DNA of 64,000 nucleotides from Lentzea flava (GCF_014648475.1 NZ_BMRE01000014.1:103327-167326); one strand, 5' to 3'; positions 1-8,156 are shown, numbered from the stretch's first letter. Notes: generated by a model from the sequence alone, not told the origin. Numbers and translations are program-made.

Positions 1-3
1 GAG

Positions 4-621
4 GTGACCACGATGGGCCGCCTCAACCGCGCCGAGTACATCCACCAGCTGTGGGACACCCGCAACGAGTTCAACGGCAACTCGTCCTGCGGCCCGACCA
101 GCGCGGTGATCGACCTCGTCACCTACCAGCTGCCGAACGAGTTCGGCGTCCAGGTCTCCCAGCCGTCCTCGCACTGGTCGAAGTGGGGCCGCTACATCAC
201 CGACGAGTTCACCAACCGCGGCACCACCTTCAACCGCGCGATGAACGACTGGTCGCGCACCGGCAGCTGGAAGGGCGCCCACGGCTGGATCACCGGCTAC
301 TACTGCGGCGGCAACCCGGCCCGCCCGTGCGCCTCCTGGGACTCCGAGCGCGACTTCCTGGCCCGCAACGGCGCCGCCGTGCAGCAGGGCAACTTCACCC
401 CGGCCCAGGTCCGCGCGTTCCTCGACCAGGGCAAGTTCGTGATCATGAGCGGGACGTGGGGGTCGACTGCGGGTCACCTGTCCGTGGTGATCGGCTACCA
501 CGACAACGGGTCGTTCTACGTCCACGACACCTATGGGGCGGGCACGGACGGGAGCTACGACGGGGCCAACCAGCTCTACACGTGGAACTACATCGCGCCT
601 GTGCAGATGTGGGCGGCCTGA
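4..621 (+). CDS. C39-like cysteine peptidase domain protein (5' partial)
   Basis: The protein has the papain-fold C39-type signature. A Cys sits in SSCGPTSAV near residue 29, a His in AGHLSVVIGYH near residue 158, and a downstream Asp in YVHDTYG. This arrangement is typical of C39-like peptidases that cleave peptides, often outside the cell. No signal peptide is visible after the first GTG at base 4. The frame is open to the window edge, so the true start and any export signal probably lie upstream. It is followed by a very strong terminator, so it ends its transcription unit. The substrate is unknown and proteolytic activity is inferred from the motif alone. Confidence 0.65.
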   Translation: MTTMGRLNRAEYIHQLWDTRNEFNGNSSCGPTSAVIDLVTYQLPNEFGVQVSQPSSHWSKWGRYITDEFTNRGTTFNRAMNDWSRTGSWKGAHGWITGYYCGGNPARPCASWDSERDFLARNGAAVQQGNFTPAQVRAFLDQGKFVIMSGTWGSTAGHLSVVIGYHDNGSFYVHDTYGAGTDGSYDGANQLYTWNYIAPVQMWAA

Positions 622-629
622 TCTGATCG

Positions 630-672
630 CCGGTCCCTCCTGTCTGCGGGTACCGCAGGCAGGAGGGACCGG
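630..672 (+). terminator. strong intrinsic terminator
   Basis: Two 20-nt arms (630-649 and 653-672) pair with a single G-T wobble around a 3-nt loop (GTA), 9 nt after the peptidase stop codon. There is no T-tract, as is usual for terminators in high-GC actinobacteria. Confidence 0.85.
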
Positions 673-683
673 ACCGTTCCACT

Positions 684-725
684 ACTTGACGCCAGCCGTC
701 AAGTACTTGCTACCATCCGTCAAGT
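684..725 (+). promoter_or_regulatory. promoter with ACTTGACG/CGTCAAGT operator; leaderless start
   Basis: A perfect inverted repeat, ACTTGACG (684-691) and CGTCAAGT (697-704), overlaps a -35-like TTGACG (686-691). A third CGTCAAGT half-site lies at 718-725. A -10-like TACCAT at 711-716 would put the transcription start at about 723-724, on the GTG start codon at 724, so the next gene is probably leaderless. The repeat fits autoregulation by that gene's HTH protein, which is an inference. Confidence 0.6.
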
Positions 726-1188
726 GGCGACCACCTCGGAGCACGTGCACCTGCGCGACGACCTGATCCGGCTCGTCACGAGCCGCCTGCTCGACCCTCT
801 GGAAATCCTGCTGCCCCAAGCAGACCTGGACGACCTCCACGACCAGGTCCGCATCGACGCCGAGATGTGGGCGGCCCAACTGCTGGGCGACGACGGCAAG
901 CTGGCCAAACAGGTCGCGATCCGCCTGATGGCCGTGCTCTACCCCGGCGACACCCCGTTCGACCCGCCCGACTCGTGGTGGGCCACACCGCTCGGCCGCG
1001 TCACCGCACGCCGCGCCGGCCACCCGAGCAAGGAGAACGTGTCGTTCGGCGTGGCCGGCGCGATGCTCGGCATCACCCGGCAGGGAGTCCACGACCTGGT
1101 GAGCCGCAACAAGCTCAGCCGCCACCCGGACGGCGGCGTCACCGTCGACTCGATCCGCGCCCGCCTCGACCAACGGAGAGAACTGTGA
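724..1188 (+). CDS. HTH-domain protein, putative autoregulator
   Basis: This 154-aa protein is mostly helical. Its C-terminal third (residues about 105-145) looks like an excisionase/MerR-type helix-turn-helix: AGAMLGITRQGVHDLVSRNK, followed by a wing-like VTVDSIRARL. No other domain is recognised. The GTG start at 724 has no ribosome binding site and sits where transcription should begin. It overlaps the next gene by 4 bp (GTGA), so the two are translationally coupled. The repeats in its own promoter suggest DNA binding with autoregulation. The physiological role is unknown; a toxin-antitoxin role was considered but the partner is a hydrolase. Confidence 0.6.
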   Translation: MATTSEHVHLRDDLIRLVTSRLLDPLEILLPQADLDDLHDQVRIDAEMWAAQLLGDDGKLAKQVAIRLMAVLYPGDTPFDPPDSWWATPLGRVTARRAGHPSKENVSFGVAGAMLGITRQGVHDLVSRNKLSRHPDGGVTVDSIRARLDQRREL

Positions 1189-1907
1189 ACCTCGCGGCCC
1201 ACGACCACGGCGGCGACGGTCCGCCGATCCTGCTGCTGCACGGCGCGGGTGGTGACAGGTCGGCCTGGCAAACGGTTGCGCCGCAACTGAACGGCCGGGC
1301 TGTTGCCGTCGACCTGCGCGGGCACGGCCAGTCGCCGGACGGGCCGTGGGAGTGGGAGGCGGTGCTGGACGATCTCGAAGCCACGACGGTCCACTTCGGA
1401 CTGGGAAACCCCGCCGTCGTCGGGCATTCGCTCGGCGGCATCATCGCCGGCATGTGGGCGCGCAGGCACCCGGAGTGCCCCGCGGTGGTCAGCCTGGACG
1501 GGCACCGGTCCGCCGCAACACATCCGGGCAACTACGCCGGGCTCGGCCCGGAGCAGGTCGCGAAGGACCTGGCCGCGCTCAACGCCATCTTCTCCGCGCA
1601 GCAGGAGATGATCACCCGGCCGAACCGCGAGATCACGTCGGCGCTGCGCGACGCGCCGGAGTTCCTCAATGCGCTGCCGACCTTCGCCCAGGTCACCAGC
1701 CCGTTCCTGCTCGTGCTGGCCACCAGGAACCTGCCGGTGCCACCGGATCTCATCCCGTTGATGGACGCCCATCGCGCAGGATTGCGCCGCGACCTGCCGA
1801 TCGTCTGTCCCAACGTGGAAGTTCAGGAGATCGACGCGACGCACGGCATGGTTCAGCAGCAGCCCGCCGAGGTGGCCGCGATCGTCAACGCGTTCATCGC
1901 GCGCTGA
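1185..1907 (+). CDS. alpha/beta hydrolase
   Basis: A 240-aa single-domain alpha/beta-fold hydrolase. It has the oxyanion motif LLLHGAGG (residues 17-23), the nucleophile elbow GHSLGG with Ser82, and a late catalytic His in ATHGMV near residue 222. There is no signal peptide, so it should be cytoplasmic. The GTG start at 1185 overlaps the stop of the HTH gene. Family members are esterases, lactonases or haloperoxidase-like enzymes and the substrate cannot be read from sequence. Its 3' end overlaps the convergent TetR gene by 14 bp. Confidence 0.85.
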   Translation: MNLAAHDHGGDGPPILLLHGAGGDRSAWQTVAPQLNGRAVAVDLRGHGQSPDGPWEWEAVLDDLEATTVHFGLGNPAVVGHSLGGIIAGMWARRHPECPAVVSLDGHRSAATHPGNYAGLGPEQVAKDLAALNAIFSAQQEMITRPNREITSALRDAPEFLNALPTFAQVTSPFLLVLATRNLPVPPDLIPLMDAHRAGLRRDLPIVCPNVEVQEIDATHGMVQQQPAEVAAIVNAFIAR

Positions 1908-2502
1908 AGAGGCGGTCCAGCGCCTTGCGGGCGCGGACCGGGGCCGAGCTGTCGTGCTCGAGCTGCAGGAAGTGGTTGAGCGCCAGCATGATGCCGATGA
2001 TCTCGTAGATCAGCTGCTCGACGTCGGTGTCGGCGGGCAGGTCGCCGTCACTGATGGCGCGGCGGGCGTGGATGCGGAGGTCCCTGCGCCACAACGCGTT
2101 CATGCCGGCCAGCGCCTCCCGCACGCGGCCGCTGCGGCCGTCGAACTCGGTCGTGGCGGCGGTGAAGAAGCAGCCGCCCGGCAGGACCTCGCGTTCGAGG
2201 TACGACACCCAGGCCTCGCAGACCGCCTTGAGCCGCGGCAGGCCGGACGGGAGCTGTTTGACGCGCTGCGGCACCTCGCGGGCGAACACCGCCGCCGCCT
2301 CGTCGACCACCGCCAGCTGCAGGCCCTCCTTGGTGCCGAAGTGGCCCAGCAGACCGGCTTTGCTCATGCCCAGCTCGTCGGCGAGCCTGCCGATCGTCAG
2401 GCCCTCCAGACCTTCGGCGGAGGCGATGGCGAGGCTCCTGTCGAGGATGCGCTGCCGCGTTTCGAGGGTGTCGGCGACAGAACGACGTGGGCTCACGCAC
2501 AC
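1894..2502 (-). CDS. TetR/AcrR family transcriptional regulator
   Basis: A 202-aa TetR-type repressor. The N-terminal HTH spans about residues 12-58 (TRQRILDRSLAIASAEG, then LTIGRLADELGMSKAGLLGHF). The C-terminal half is a ligand-binding helical domain of the usual length. It is divergent from the FabH-like gene at 2578 and the spacer holds a 24-bp inverted repeat, so it very likely represses itself and that neighbour. The ligand may be a fatty-acyl or ketide compound, judged only from the neighbour. Translation may start a few codons downstream of the annotated first codon. Confidence 0.88.
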   Translation of the reverse strand: MCVSPRRSVADTLETRQRILDRSLAIASAEGLEGLTIGRLADELGMSKAGLLGHFGTKEGLQLAVVDEAAAVFAREVPQRVKQLPSGLPRLKAVCEAWVSYLEREVLPGGCFFTAATTEFDGRSGRVREALAGMNALWRRDLRIHARRAISDGDLPADTDVEQLIYEIIGIMLALNHFLQLEHDSSAPVRARKALDRLFSAR

Positions 2503-2515
2503 ATCCTAGCCTCTT

Positions 2516-2539
2516 TAGCTACCGACCGATCGGTTGCTA
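2516..2539. promoter_or_regulatory. TetR-type operator between divergent genes
   Basis: TAGCTACCG (2516-2524) and CGGTTGCTA (2531-2539) form an 8-of-9 inverted repeat around ACCGAT. It lies 14 bp upstream of the TetR gene and 38 bp upstream of the FabH-like gene. The core ACCGATCGGT is typical of TetR sites. Confidence 0.7.
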
Positions 2540-2577
2540 TATTCGGCCGCGCCGTCACCTCGCCGAAGGAGCACACC

Positions 2578-3519
2578 TTGTCCGGATCCCGTGTCGTCGC
2601 GCTCGGCCACCACCAGCCACAGCGGGTGCTGACCAACGCCGACCTGGAGAAGATGGTCGACACCAACGACGAGTGGATCCGCCAGCGCACCGGCATCGCC
2701 ACCCGCCGCATCGCCGACGACGAGTCGGTCACCGACATGGCGGCGGCAGCGGCGGCCAAGGCCCTCGCGGCGTCCGGCCTGGCACCGTCCGACATCGGTC
2801 AGGTCATCGTCGCCACCTGCTCGGCGATCGACCGCTGCCCCTCGATCGCCGCCCAGGTCGCCGGCCGCCTGAGCATTCCCGCCGCCGTCTGCTTCGACCT
2901 CAACAACGCCTGCGCCGGCTTCTGCACGGCGCTGGCCACCGCCGACCACACCGTGCGAGCCGGTGCCGCCCGGCACGCGCTGGTCATCGGCGCCGAGAAG
3001 ATGTCGGACCTGGTCGACTGGACCGACCGCGCCAGCTGCATCCTGCTCGGCGACGGCGCCGGTGCCGCCGTGATCAGCGCCGCCGACGACGCCCGGATCG
3101 GTCCCGTCACCTGGGGTTCCGACCCGACGCGCAACAACGCCGTGCGACTGCAGGACACCTGGCAACCGCGCTTCGCCCAGGAGGGTCAGGCCGTGTTCCG
3201 CTGGGCCACCAGCGAACTTCCCGCCGTCGCCGCGCAGGCGTGCGAGCGCGCGGGCATCGCCACCACCGACCTCGCCGCCATCGTCACCCACCAGGCCAAC
3301 CTGCGGATCATCGAGGCCATGACCCGCAAGCTCGACCTGCGCGACGACGTCGTGATCGCGCGTGACGTCGTGGACTCCGGCAACACCTCGGCCGCGTCCG
3401 TGCCGCTCGCACTGTCCAAAATGGTCGAACGTGGCGAGCTGCCGTCCGGTCAGCCGGTGCTGCTCTTCGCCTTCGGCGGCGGGCTCTCGTGGGCGGGCCA
3501 GGTCGTCACCCTCCCGTAG
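2578..3519 (+). CDS. 3-oxoacyl-ACP synthase III family protein (FabH-like)
   Basis: A 313-aa thiolase-fold condensing enzyme. The active site is complete: Cys112 in NNACAGF, His238 in THQANLRI and Asn268 in DSGNTSAASVP. It also has the FabH N-terminal DEWIRQRTGI. Family members condense an acyl-CoA starter with malonyl-ACP. The TTG start at 2578 is chosen because GAAGGAG lies 6-7 nt upstream and it matches the family N-terminus; the open frame continues upstream across the operator. It stands alone, without acyl carrier protein or other fab genes, and is controlled by its own TetR. It may therefore be a dedicated starter or ketone-forming synthase rather than the housekeeping FabH. Confidence 0.85.
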   Translation: MSGSRVVALGHHQPQRVLTNADLEKMVDTNDEWIRQRTGIATRRIADDESVTDMAAAAAAKALAASGLAPSDIGQVIVATCSAIDRCPSIAAQVAGRLSIPAAVCFDLNNACAGFCTALATADHTVRAGAARHALVIGAEKMSDLVDWTDRASCILLGDGAGAAVISAADDARIGPVTWGSDPTRNNAVRLQDTWQPRFAQEGQAVFRWATSELPAVAAQACERAGIATTDLAAIVTHQANLRIIEAMTRKLDLRDDVVIARDVVDSGNTSAASVPLALSKMVERGELPSGQPVLLFAFGGGLSWAGQVVTLP

Positions 3520-3539
3520 GAAACTCCCGGGAAACAGGC

Positions 3540-3578
3540 CGGTGTGGCAGCTCGGGAGCCCGCCGAGCCGCCACACCG
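3540..3578. terminator. bidirectional terminator between convergent genes
   Basis: CGGTGTGGC (3540-3548) pairs with GCCACACCG (3570-3578). An inner GCTCGG/CCGAGC stem is separated from it by one A/C mismatch. It sits between the FabH-like gene and the convergent ferredoxin reductase gene. The remaining 3579-3732 holds nothing recognised. Confidence 0.65.
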
Positions 3579-3732
3579 TTGGTGACGCACGAGAAGGAGG
3601 TTCGCCCACCGGCGCGGGAACGAGCGCATCGCCGCGTGGCGTCATCGGTCCGCCACCTGGCCAACGCGAGCGACGTCGGAGTTCGCCGTCCCCGCTTGCC
3701 CTGTGCCGGCGGGCGAATTCCTCCTGACCGGG

Positions 3733-5115
3733 TTAAGGCCTCGCGCGTCCTCCGCCCACTCGCACCATCTCCGGCCTCGACCGCGAATGCCTCCGCCGCT
3801 GCAAAGGCGGGGACATCGACGACGAGACGGACGGGGGAACGGATGATGCGCGGGCGGCGACTGGTTCGGGAACCGGGATCGCGGTGGTGGGCAGGGATTC
3901 CGGTGCCGCGGCGACCTTCGTCTCCTCGGCCGGCTGGGTCCACACCGTGAGGCTCTCCTCGACCTTGTTCTGGCGGAACAGTTCCGGGGTCTCGGTGATG
4001 ATCCGGCCCGGCTGCTCCAGACCCACGATGCCGACGAGCTTTCCGTTGGCGATGAAGCCCGTGAGTCCGTTCACGTCCGTGGTGTCGGTGCCCAGGACGG
4101 GCAGACCGGCACCCTGGACGCGCATGCCGTACTGCTCGGTCCAGAAGCGCGGAACCGGCGTGTACGTCTTGGCGTGGTTGCGCCCCACCAACAGGTTCTC
4201 GGCGGCGGCACGGCCTCCCTCGACCGCGTTGAGCCAGTGCTCGACGCGGCGCAGGGCGCCGTTGAAGCGCATGTTGGGCCAGCGGGCCACGTCACCGCAG
4301 GCCACGATGTTCTCGGCGCCGACCACGTGGTTCGTGGCGTCGCACAGCACGCCGTCGGAGATGTCCAGACCGGAACCGCGCAGCCAGTCGACGGCCGGTG
4401 CCGCGCCGACGGCCAGCACGACGCAGGAAGCGAAGAAGACCTGACCGTCGGACAGGTGAATGCCGATGCCGCCGGGCTGACGCACCCAGTGCTTGATGCC
4501 GACACCGGTGGCCAGCCGCACACCGTGGTGGATGTGCGCCTCGGTGATCTTCTTGCCGATCTTGTCGCCGACGACACCGCCGAGCAGCGCGGGCGAGCGC
4601 ACGATCAGTGCGACGTCGCGGCCCATGTGCCGGACCGAGCACGCGAGCTCGCAGCCGATGAAGCCACCGCCGATGACGGCGACGAGACCCTGCGACTGCC
4701 GGATGTTCTTGCGGATCGCGACCGCGTCGTCCAGCGTCCGCAGCACGTGCACCCGCGGATCGTGGCGCGGAGCCCCGCCCATCGCCTTGGCGTCGACACC
4801 GGTGGCGATGATCATGCCGTCGTACTTGATCTCCTCGCCGCCGGGGACCCAGACTGACTGCTTCTTCGGGTCCAGGTGCAGGGCAGGGGAGTTCAGCCGC
4901 CACTCGGCGTCGAGGTCGCCGGAGAACGACAGCAGCGAGTCGTCGGGGTGCCATTCACCCGTGATGATCTGCTTGGACAGGCATGGGCGGTGGTACGGGA
5001 GGTGCCGCTCGGCGGACAGGATGGTGATCTGCCCGTCGAAACCCATCTCCCGAAGCCGTTCCGCGGAACGGACTCCTCCGAGCCCGCCGCCGACGACCAC
5101 GATCCGTTCGCTCAC
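3733..5115 (-). CDS. FAD-dependent ferredoxin reductase
   Basis: A 460-aa pyridine nucleotide-disulfide-type reductase. The N-terminal FAD motif is VVGGGLGG (residues 7-14). A second dinucleotide motif, AVIGGGFIGCE (near residue 138), binds NAD(P)H. The late FAD motif is NIVACGDVARW. This is the rhodocoxin/putidaredoxin-reductase family, which passes electrons from NAD(P)H to small iron-sulfur ferredoxins. The GTG start at 5115 overlaps by 4 bp the stop of the ferredoxin-membrane fusion gene, its likely partner. The last 60 residues are low-complexity, rich in Pro, Ser and Arg, and are not part of the fold. Confidence 0.85.
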   Translation of the reverse strand: MSERIVVVGGGLGGVRSAERLREMGFDGQITILSAERHLPYHRPCLSKQIITGEWHPDDSLLSFSGDLDAEWRLNSPALHLDPKKQSVWVPGGEEIKYDGMIIATGVDAKAMGGAPRHDPRVHVLRTLDDAVAIRKNIRQSQGLVAVIGGGFIGCELACSVRHMGRDVALIVRSPALLGGVVGDKIGKKITEAHIHHGVRLATGVGIKHWVRQPGGIGIHLSDGQVFFASCVVLAVGAAPAVDWLRGSGLDISDGVLCDATNHVVGAENIVACGDVARWPNMRFNGALRRVEHWLNAVEGGRAAAENLLVGRNHAKTYTPVPRFWTEQYGMRVQGAGLPVLGTDTTDVNGLTGFIANGKLVGIVGLEQPGRIITETPELFRQNKVEESLTVWTQPAEETKVAAAPESLPTTAIPVPEPVAARASSVPPSVSSSMSPPLQRRRHSRSRPEMVRVGGGRARP

Positions 5116-6005
5116 TTCACTCGCTCCCTGATCTCGATCGCGCGCATCGGGCACGCGCGCTGTGCCGCTCTGGCCTGAGCGAAGTGCTCCTCCGGCGGGC
5201 GGCGGTTGTAGGTCAGGCGGTTGTCTTCGATCAGCTGGAAAACATCCGGGGCCTCCGCCTGGCAGGTGCCGTAGCGGTGGCATTTCTCGTTGTTGACGCT
5301 CACGTCCATCGCGTCGCCCTCGCCGACACCGGGCTCCTTGCCGCGCTCGGAGTCGAGCATGCCGATGCGCATCAGCACCTCGGGCGGCAGGAAGCGGGCC
5401 AGGGCCAGGGTCGCGGTCGGGACGAGGACGGTGAGGCCGGCCAGCCAGAGAACGGACAGGTTGCCGTTCGCGATGGCGCCGAACCAGGAGTGGACCACGG
5501 TGGCCGCCACGACGATGTACGCCGTCTGATGGAACCTCAGCCACTTGCGGTAGAAGACTTTGTGTCGCATGGAGGCCAGCACGGCGATCGCGAGCATGAC
5601 CTCGAGGCCGATGATGCCGAGTGCGTGCCGGAAGAGGCCTCCGTCGACGAACGGCAGCACCAGCTTGACGAAGCTGAACGTGCCGGTCTGGATCAACGTG
5701 AAGGCGAAGGCGTGGATGCTGCCGAACGCGATCGTCAGCGACGCGAGCACCATGTGCCCGTTCTTCAGTCCCTCACGGCCGGTGAGCTTCTCGGCCCATC
5801 CGGTCGCGATGAGCACGCCCCAGGACAAAGTGGCGCACATCATGACGTAAGCCAGCCTGGCGGACAGCTGGGCCATCTTCTTGACGCCGGAGTCGAACTC
5901 GGACGCCTGGGCCACCAGGAGCGGAATCTGGCTGGACAACAACTCTTCCTCCGGAAAGAACTTCTCGCGGGAACCCGCCCGGCCCTGTCGTGCAGGAGTG
6001 GACAC
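5112..6005 (-). CDS. ferric reductase-like membrane domain fused to [3Fe-4S] ferredoxin
   Basis: A 297-aa fusion. Residues about 45-205 form a multi-helix ferric-reductase-like membrane domain with candidate haem-ligand histidines at 84, 98, 127, 159 and 172. Residues about 232-297 form a P450-type [3Fe-4S] ferredoxin with Cys242, Cys248 and Cys285 (C-x5-C...CP). The layout implies electron flow from NAD(P)H through the adjacent FAD reductase, via the tethered ferredoxin, to b-type haem in the membrane. The final acceptor is unknown. Quinone, exported lipoprotein or metal are possible. The GTG start at 6005 lacks a strong ribosome binding site. The gene lies in the unit downstream of the SigL-like promoter. 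Confidence 0.8.
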   Translation of the reverse strand: MSTPARQGRAGSREKFFPEEELLSSQIPLLVAQASEFDSGVKKMAQLSARLAYVMMCATLSWGVLIATGWAEKLTGREGLKNGHMVLASLTIAFGSIHAFAFTLIQTGTFSFVKLVLPFVDGGLFRHALGIIGLEVMLAIAVLASMRHKVFYRKWLRFHQTAYIVVAATVVHSWFGAIANGNLSVLWLAGLTVLVPTATLALARFLPPEVLMRIGMLDSERGKEPGVGEGDAMDVSVNNEKCHRYGTCQAEAPDVFQLIEDNRLTYNRRPPEEHFAQARAAQRACPMRAIEIRERVK

Positions 6006-6101
6006 TTTCAGGGCCGGGCGGGTGGGAACAGGTCCGCGTTGGAGTGCCTCTGACCTTGGGACACCACCTCCGTTTCCCGTTGTCTCACGGGGTCTTGCGA
6101 A

Positions 6102-6812
6102 CTACCGCACCGGTCGTCGCGGGCGGAGTACTCGGAGCAGGAGGATCGTGAGGACCGCTCCCGCGGCGGTGACCGAGATGATCACCCACATGTTGGGACC
6201 CTCGTTGGAGGCCAGGGTCGCGTTGATGATGCCGCCGGCGGGCACGGGCTCTGCGAAGGCGGGATCGCCTGCGAGACCGGTGCTCTCCAGCAACGTCATG
6301 TGCTTCATCACCACGTCGATGCCTGCCTGAGCGAACCCGCGGATCACGTCGTTGCGGGTCTGCGTGCGCACCTTCGCGATGAAGGTGAAGACCTGACCGT
6401 GCGCGGCGCGCAACCTGGCGACGAACGCCTGGTCGAACGCGTCTCCCTCCAGACCGTTCAGCTCGTCCATCCACGACTGCTGCGCGGGGTTCGGCACGTC
6501 GGGGGTGGTCAGGTTGAACTGGGCGGCCGTCTTCTTCGTCAAGGTGTCCAGCATCATGTGGTCGAGCATGATCATCTTGCCGATCTGCTTGACCCGTGCG
6601 TTCGACGCCTTGGTGGCCGTGAGCTCACCCATGGGCATCTCCCACAGGCCTGCCTGACGCACCTTGTTCAGCAGTTCTCGGTCGTTCGCGGTCAACGGAC
6701 CCGACGGGGTGTCCTGCACTCCACCGGTGTCCGCGGGTTGAGCAACAGCTGCGAACGGAGCGGTGAAGAAGAGGAACAACATCGCCAAGACGGTGGCGAG
6801 GGCTCTGGTCAT
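6102..6812 (-). CDS. DUF4142 secreted or membrane-anchored protein
   Basis: A 236-aa protein with an N-terminal signal sequence (residues 1-24, ending FAAVAQPA). The DUF4142 domain spans about residues 40-190 and has the family pattern of paired long helices, for example ELLNKVRQAGLWEMPMG. A C-terminal transmembrane helix (about 207-228) is followed by Arg-rich residues, so it is anchored with the domain outside. DUF4142 has a ferritin-like helical look but no clear metal ligands are visible here. It lies 60 bp downstream of the lipoprotein gene and probably shares its promoter. The function is not established. Confidence 0.8.
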   Translation of the reverse strand: MTRALATVLAMLFLFFTAPFAAVAQPADTGGVQDTPSGPLTANDRELLNKVRQAGLWEMPMGELTATKASNARVKQIGKMIMLDHMMLDTLTKKTAAQFNLTTPDVPNPAQQSWMDELNGLEGDAFDQAFVARLRAAHGQVFTFIAKVRTQTRNDVIRGFAQAGIDVVMKHMTLLESTGLAGDPAFAEPVPAGGIINATLASNEGPNMWVIISVTAAGAVLTILLLRVLRPRRPVR

Positions 6813-6872
6813 CGTCTTGATGTCCTCGATGTTCGGGGGAAGTCGGTAGGGGCTGGAGATCGAGCAGTGGGC

Positions 6873-7472
6873 TCAGTAGCCGGGCGCGGCCGACGTCGGT
6901 GTGGACTGCGGTGTCCCACCGGCCGGCGACGTGGGGGACGTGCTCGGCGTGCTGCTGCTCTTCTTGCTGTTGTTCTGCGCTTTCCCGCCGGTGATCTTGG
7001 CGCCGTTCGGGGCGGTGACCCACCAGGTCCCGCCCTTTCCCTGGCCCTTCATGTCACCGGCGACCTTGTCCTCGGCGTAGGTGTATTGCGGATAACCGGC
7101 GATGGTGAGCTGCTTGGTGCCGTCCGGCCTGGTCAGGACCCCCATGGAGATCGGGTCCACTCCGGTGGCCATCGGCGTCTTGTCCGCGAGGACCGGCTTC
7201 CAGGACTTGAGGCACTCACCCTCGCAGTTGGACTTGGACGGCTTGGGCACGTCCTTGTCGAAGCGGTAGAGCGGAAGCCCGTCCGCGTCGGTGACGAACC
7301 ACCCCATCTGCTCGGTGTTCGCGATGAAGTACATGTTCGCGCCGCTCAGATCAGCGTTCTTGGCCTGCAGGCCACCGGTTGCCGCACCGCCGGGAGGGGT
7401 CGAGGAGCTGCCACACGCCGTGAGGCTGATAGCCAGTGCCGCCAGGGCGGTGATGGCTCGTCCACGTCGCAT
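6873..7472 (-). CDS. SCO0930-type lipoprotein with Yx(FWY)xxD repeats
   Basis: A 199-aa lipoprotein. The signal peptide ends in a lipobox SLTAC with Cys20. Two repeats of the COG4315-type secreted domain carry the motif Y-x-aromatic-x-x-D, for example LPLYRFDKD and PQYTYAEDK. A Cys pair in NCEGECLKSW and a Ser/Thr/Pro-rich C-terminal tail are also present. Proteins of this family are exported and often sit near ECF sigma factors. Its start lies about 33 bp downstream of a SigL-like promoter and it heads the unit that includes the haem/ferredoxin proteins. It may be a periplasmic-side redox or sensing partner, which is an inference. Confidence 0.85.
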   Translation of the reverse strand: MRRGRAITALAALAISLTACGSSSTPPGGAATGGLQAKNADLSGANMYFIANTEQMGWFVTDADGLPLYRFDKDVPKPSKSNCEGECLKSWKPVLADKTPMATGVDPISMGVLTRPDGTKQLTIAGYPQYTYAEDKVAGDMKGQGKGGTWWVTAPNGAKITGGKAQNNSKKSSSTPSTSPTSPAGGTPQSTPTSAAPGY

Positions 7473-7504
7473 CGGCAGGTCCTTTCTCGGCTGGGGTACC
7501 GAGG

Positions 7505-7532
7505 AGTACGGACACGATCCGGCAACGGTTCA
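7505..7532 (-). promoter_or_regulatory. SigL-like ECF promoter of the redox unit
   Basis: On the minus strand TGAACC (7532-7527) is followed after 16 bp by CGTACT (7510-7505). This resembles the TGAACC/CGT promoters of the mycobacterial SigL group. A perfect palindrome, CACGAACTTCGTG (7531-7543), abuts the -35 element. The sigma factor encoded on the other side of this spacer is the likely user. Confidence 0.6.
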
Positions 7533-7586
7533 CGAACTTCGTGAGGAATATTTGCCTCTCGACTTGAGACGGTTCATGGGGCAAGG

Positions 7587-8156
7587 ATGTCCCCCGTGGC
7601 GCGGCATAGACGTCAACGTGAGTTAGACGAACAATCACCAAGACCGGGATCCCTCGAGGAAGAGTTGATCCGTCGGCTGTACGAGGAATTCGGCAGTGCC
7701 CTGCTGGGACACTGCATGAGGTTGACGGGCCATGATCGTCAATGGGCCGAGGACATCGTGCAGGAAACCCTGGTCAGGGCATGGCGCAACGCCGAGAAAC
7801 TCGAGCGTGACCCCGTGCTCTTGCGGTCGTGGTTGTTCACGGTGGCAAGGCGGTTGGTCATTGACGACAGACGAAAGAGAAGCGTCCGTCCGCAGGAGTT
7901 CGAACTGACCCCTTCGGACGAATCGCCGTCGGGTGGCGAGGAGGATCGCACCCTCGCTGCGATCGTCGTCGCCGAGGCGATGAACGGTCTCTCCGAGGAG
8001 CACCGGGAGGCTATTCTCGAGACCTATCTGCGGGACCGCACCGTCGGGGAGGCCGCGGCGGCACTGGGTGTGCCACCGGGAACGGTCAAGTCGAGGGTGT
8101 ACTACGCGCTCCGTGCGTTGCGGCGTGCGTTGCACGATCGGGGAGAGACGCGGTGA
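7587..8156 (+). CDS. sigL: ECF RNA polymerase sigma factor, SigL-like
   Basis: A 189-aa sigma-70-family ECF factor. Region 2 spans about residues 38-105 (AEDIVQETLVRAWR, SWLFTVARRLVIDDRRK). Region 4 spans about 132-185 (LSEEHREAILETYL, then the HTH VGEAAAALGVPPGTVKSRVYYALRALR). The sequence recalls M. tuberculosis SigL, and the next gene recalls its anti-sigma RslA. ATG 7587 has AAGG only 1-2 nt upstream; GTG 7596 in the same frame gives better spacing and may be the true start. It overlaps the anti-sigma gene by 4 bp. It probably drives the divergent lipoprotein-haem-ferredoxin unit. Confidence 0.82.
   Translation: MSPVARHRRQRELDEQSPRPGSLEEELIRRLYEEFGSALLGHCMRLTGHDRQWAEDIVQETLVRAWRNAEKLERDPVLLRSWLFTVARRLVIDDRRKRSVRPQEFELTPSDESPSGGEEDRTLAAIVVAEAMNGLSEEHREAILETYLRDRTVGEAAAALGVPPGTVKSRVYYALRALRRALHDRGETR

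Noticed and set aside
724..1907. Toxin-antitoxin pair from the overlapping HTH and downstream gene
   Set aside because: The downstream product is a standard alpha/beta hydrolase with a full catalytic set, not a known toxin.
1954..2577. Upstream extension of the FabH-like frame
   Set aside because: It runs across the TetR gene and operator and lacks family similarity; the TTG at 2578 has a good ribosome binding site.
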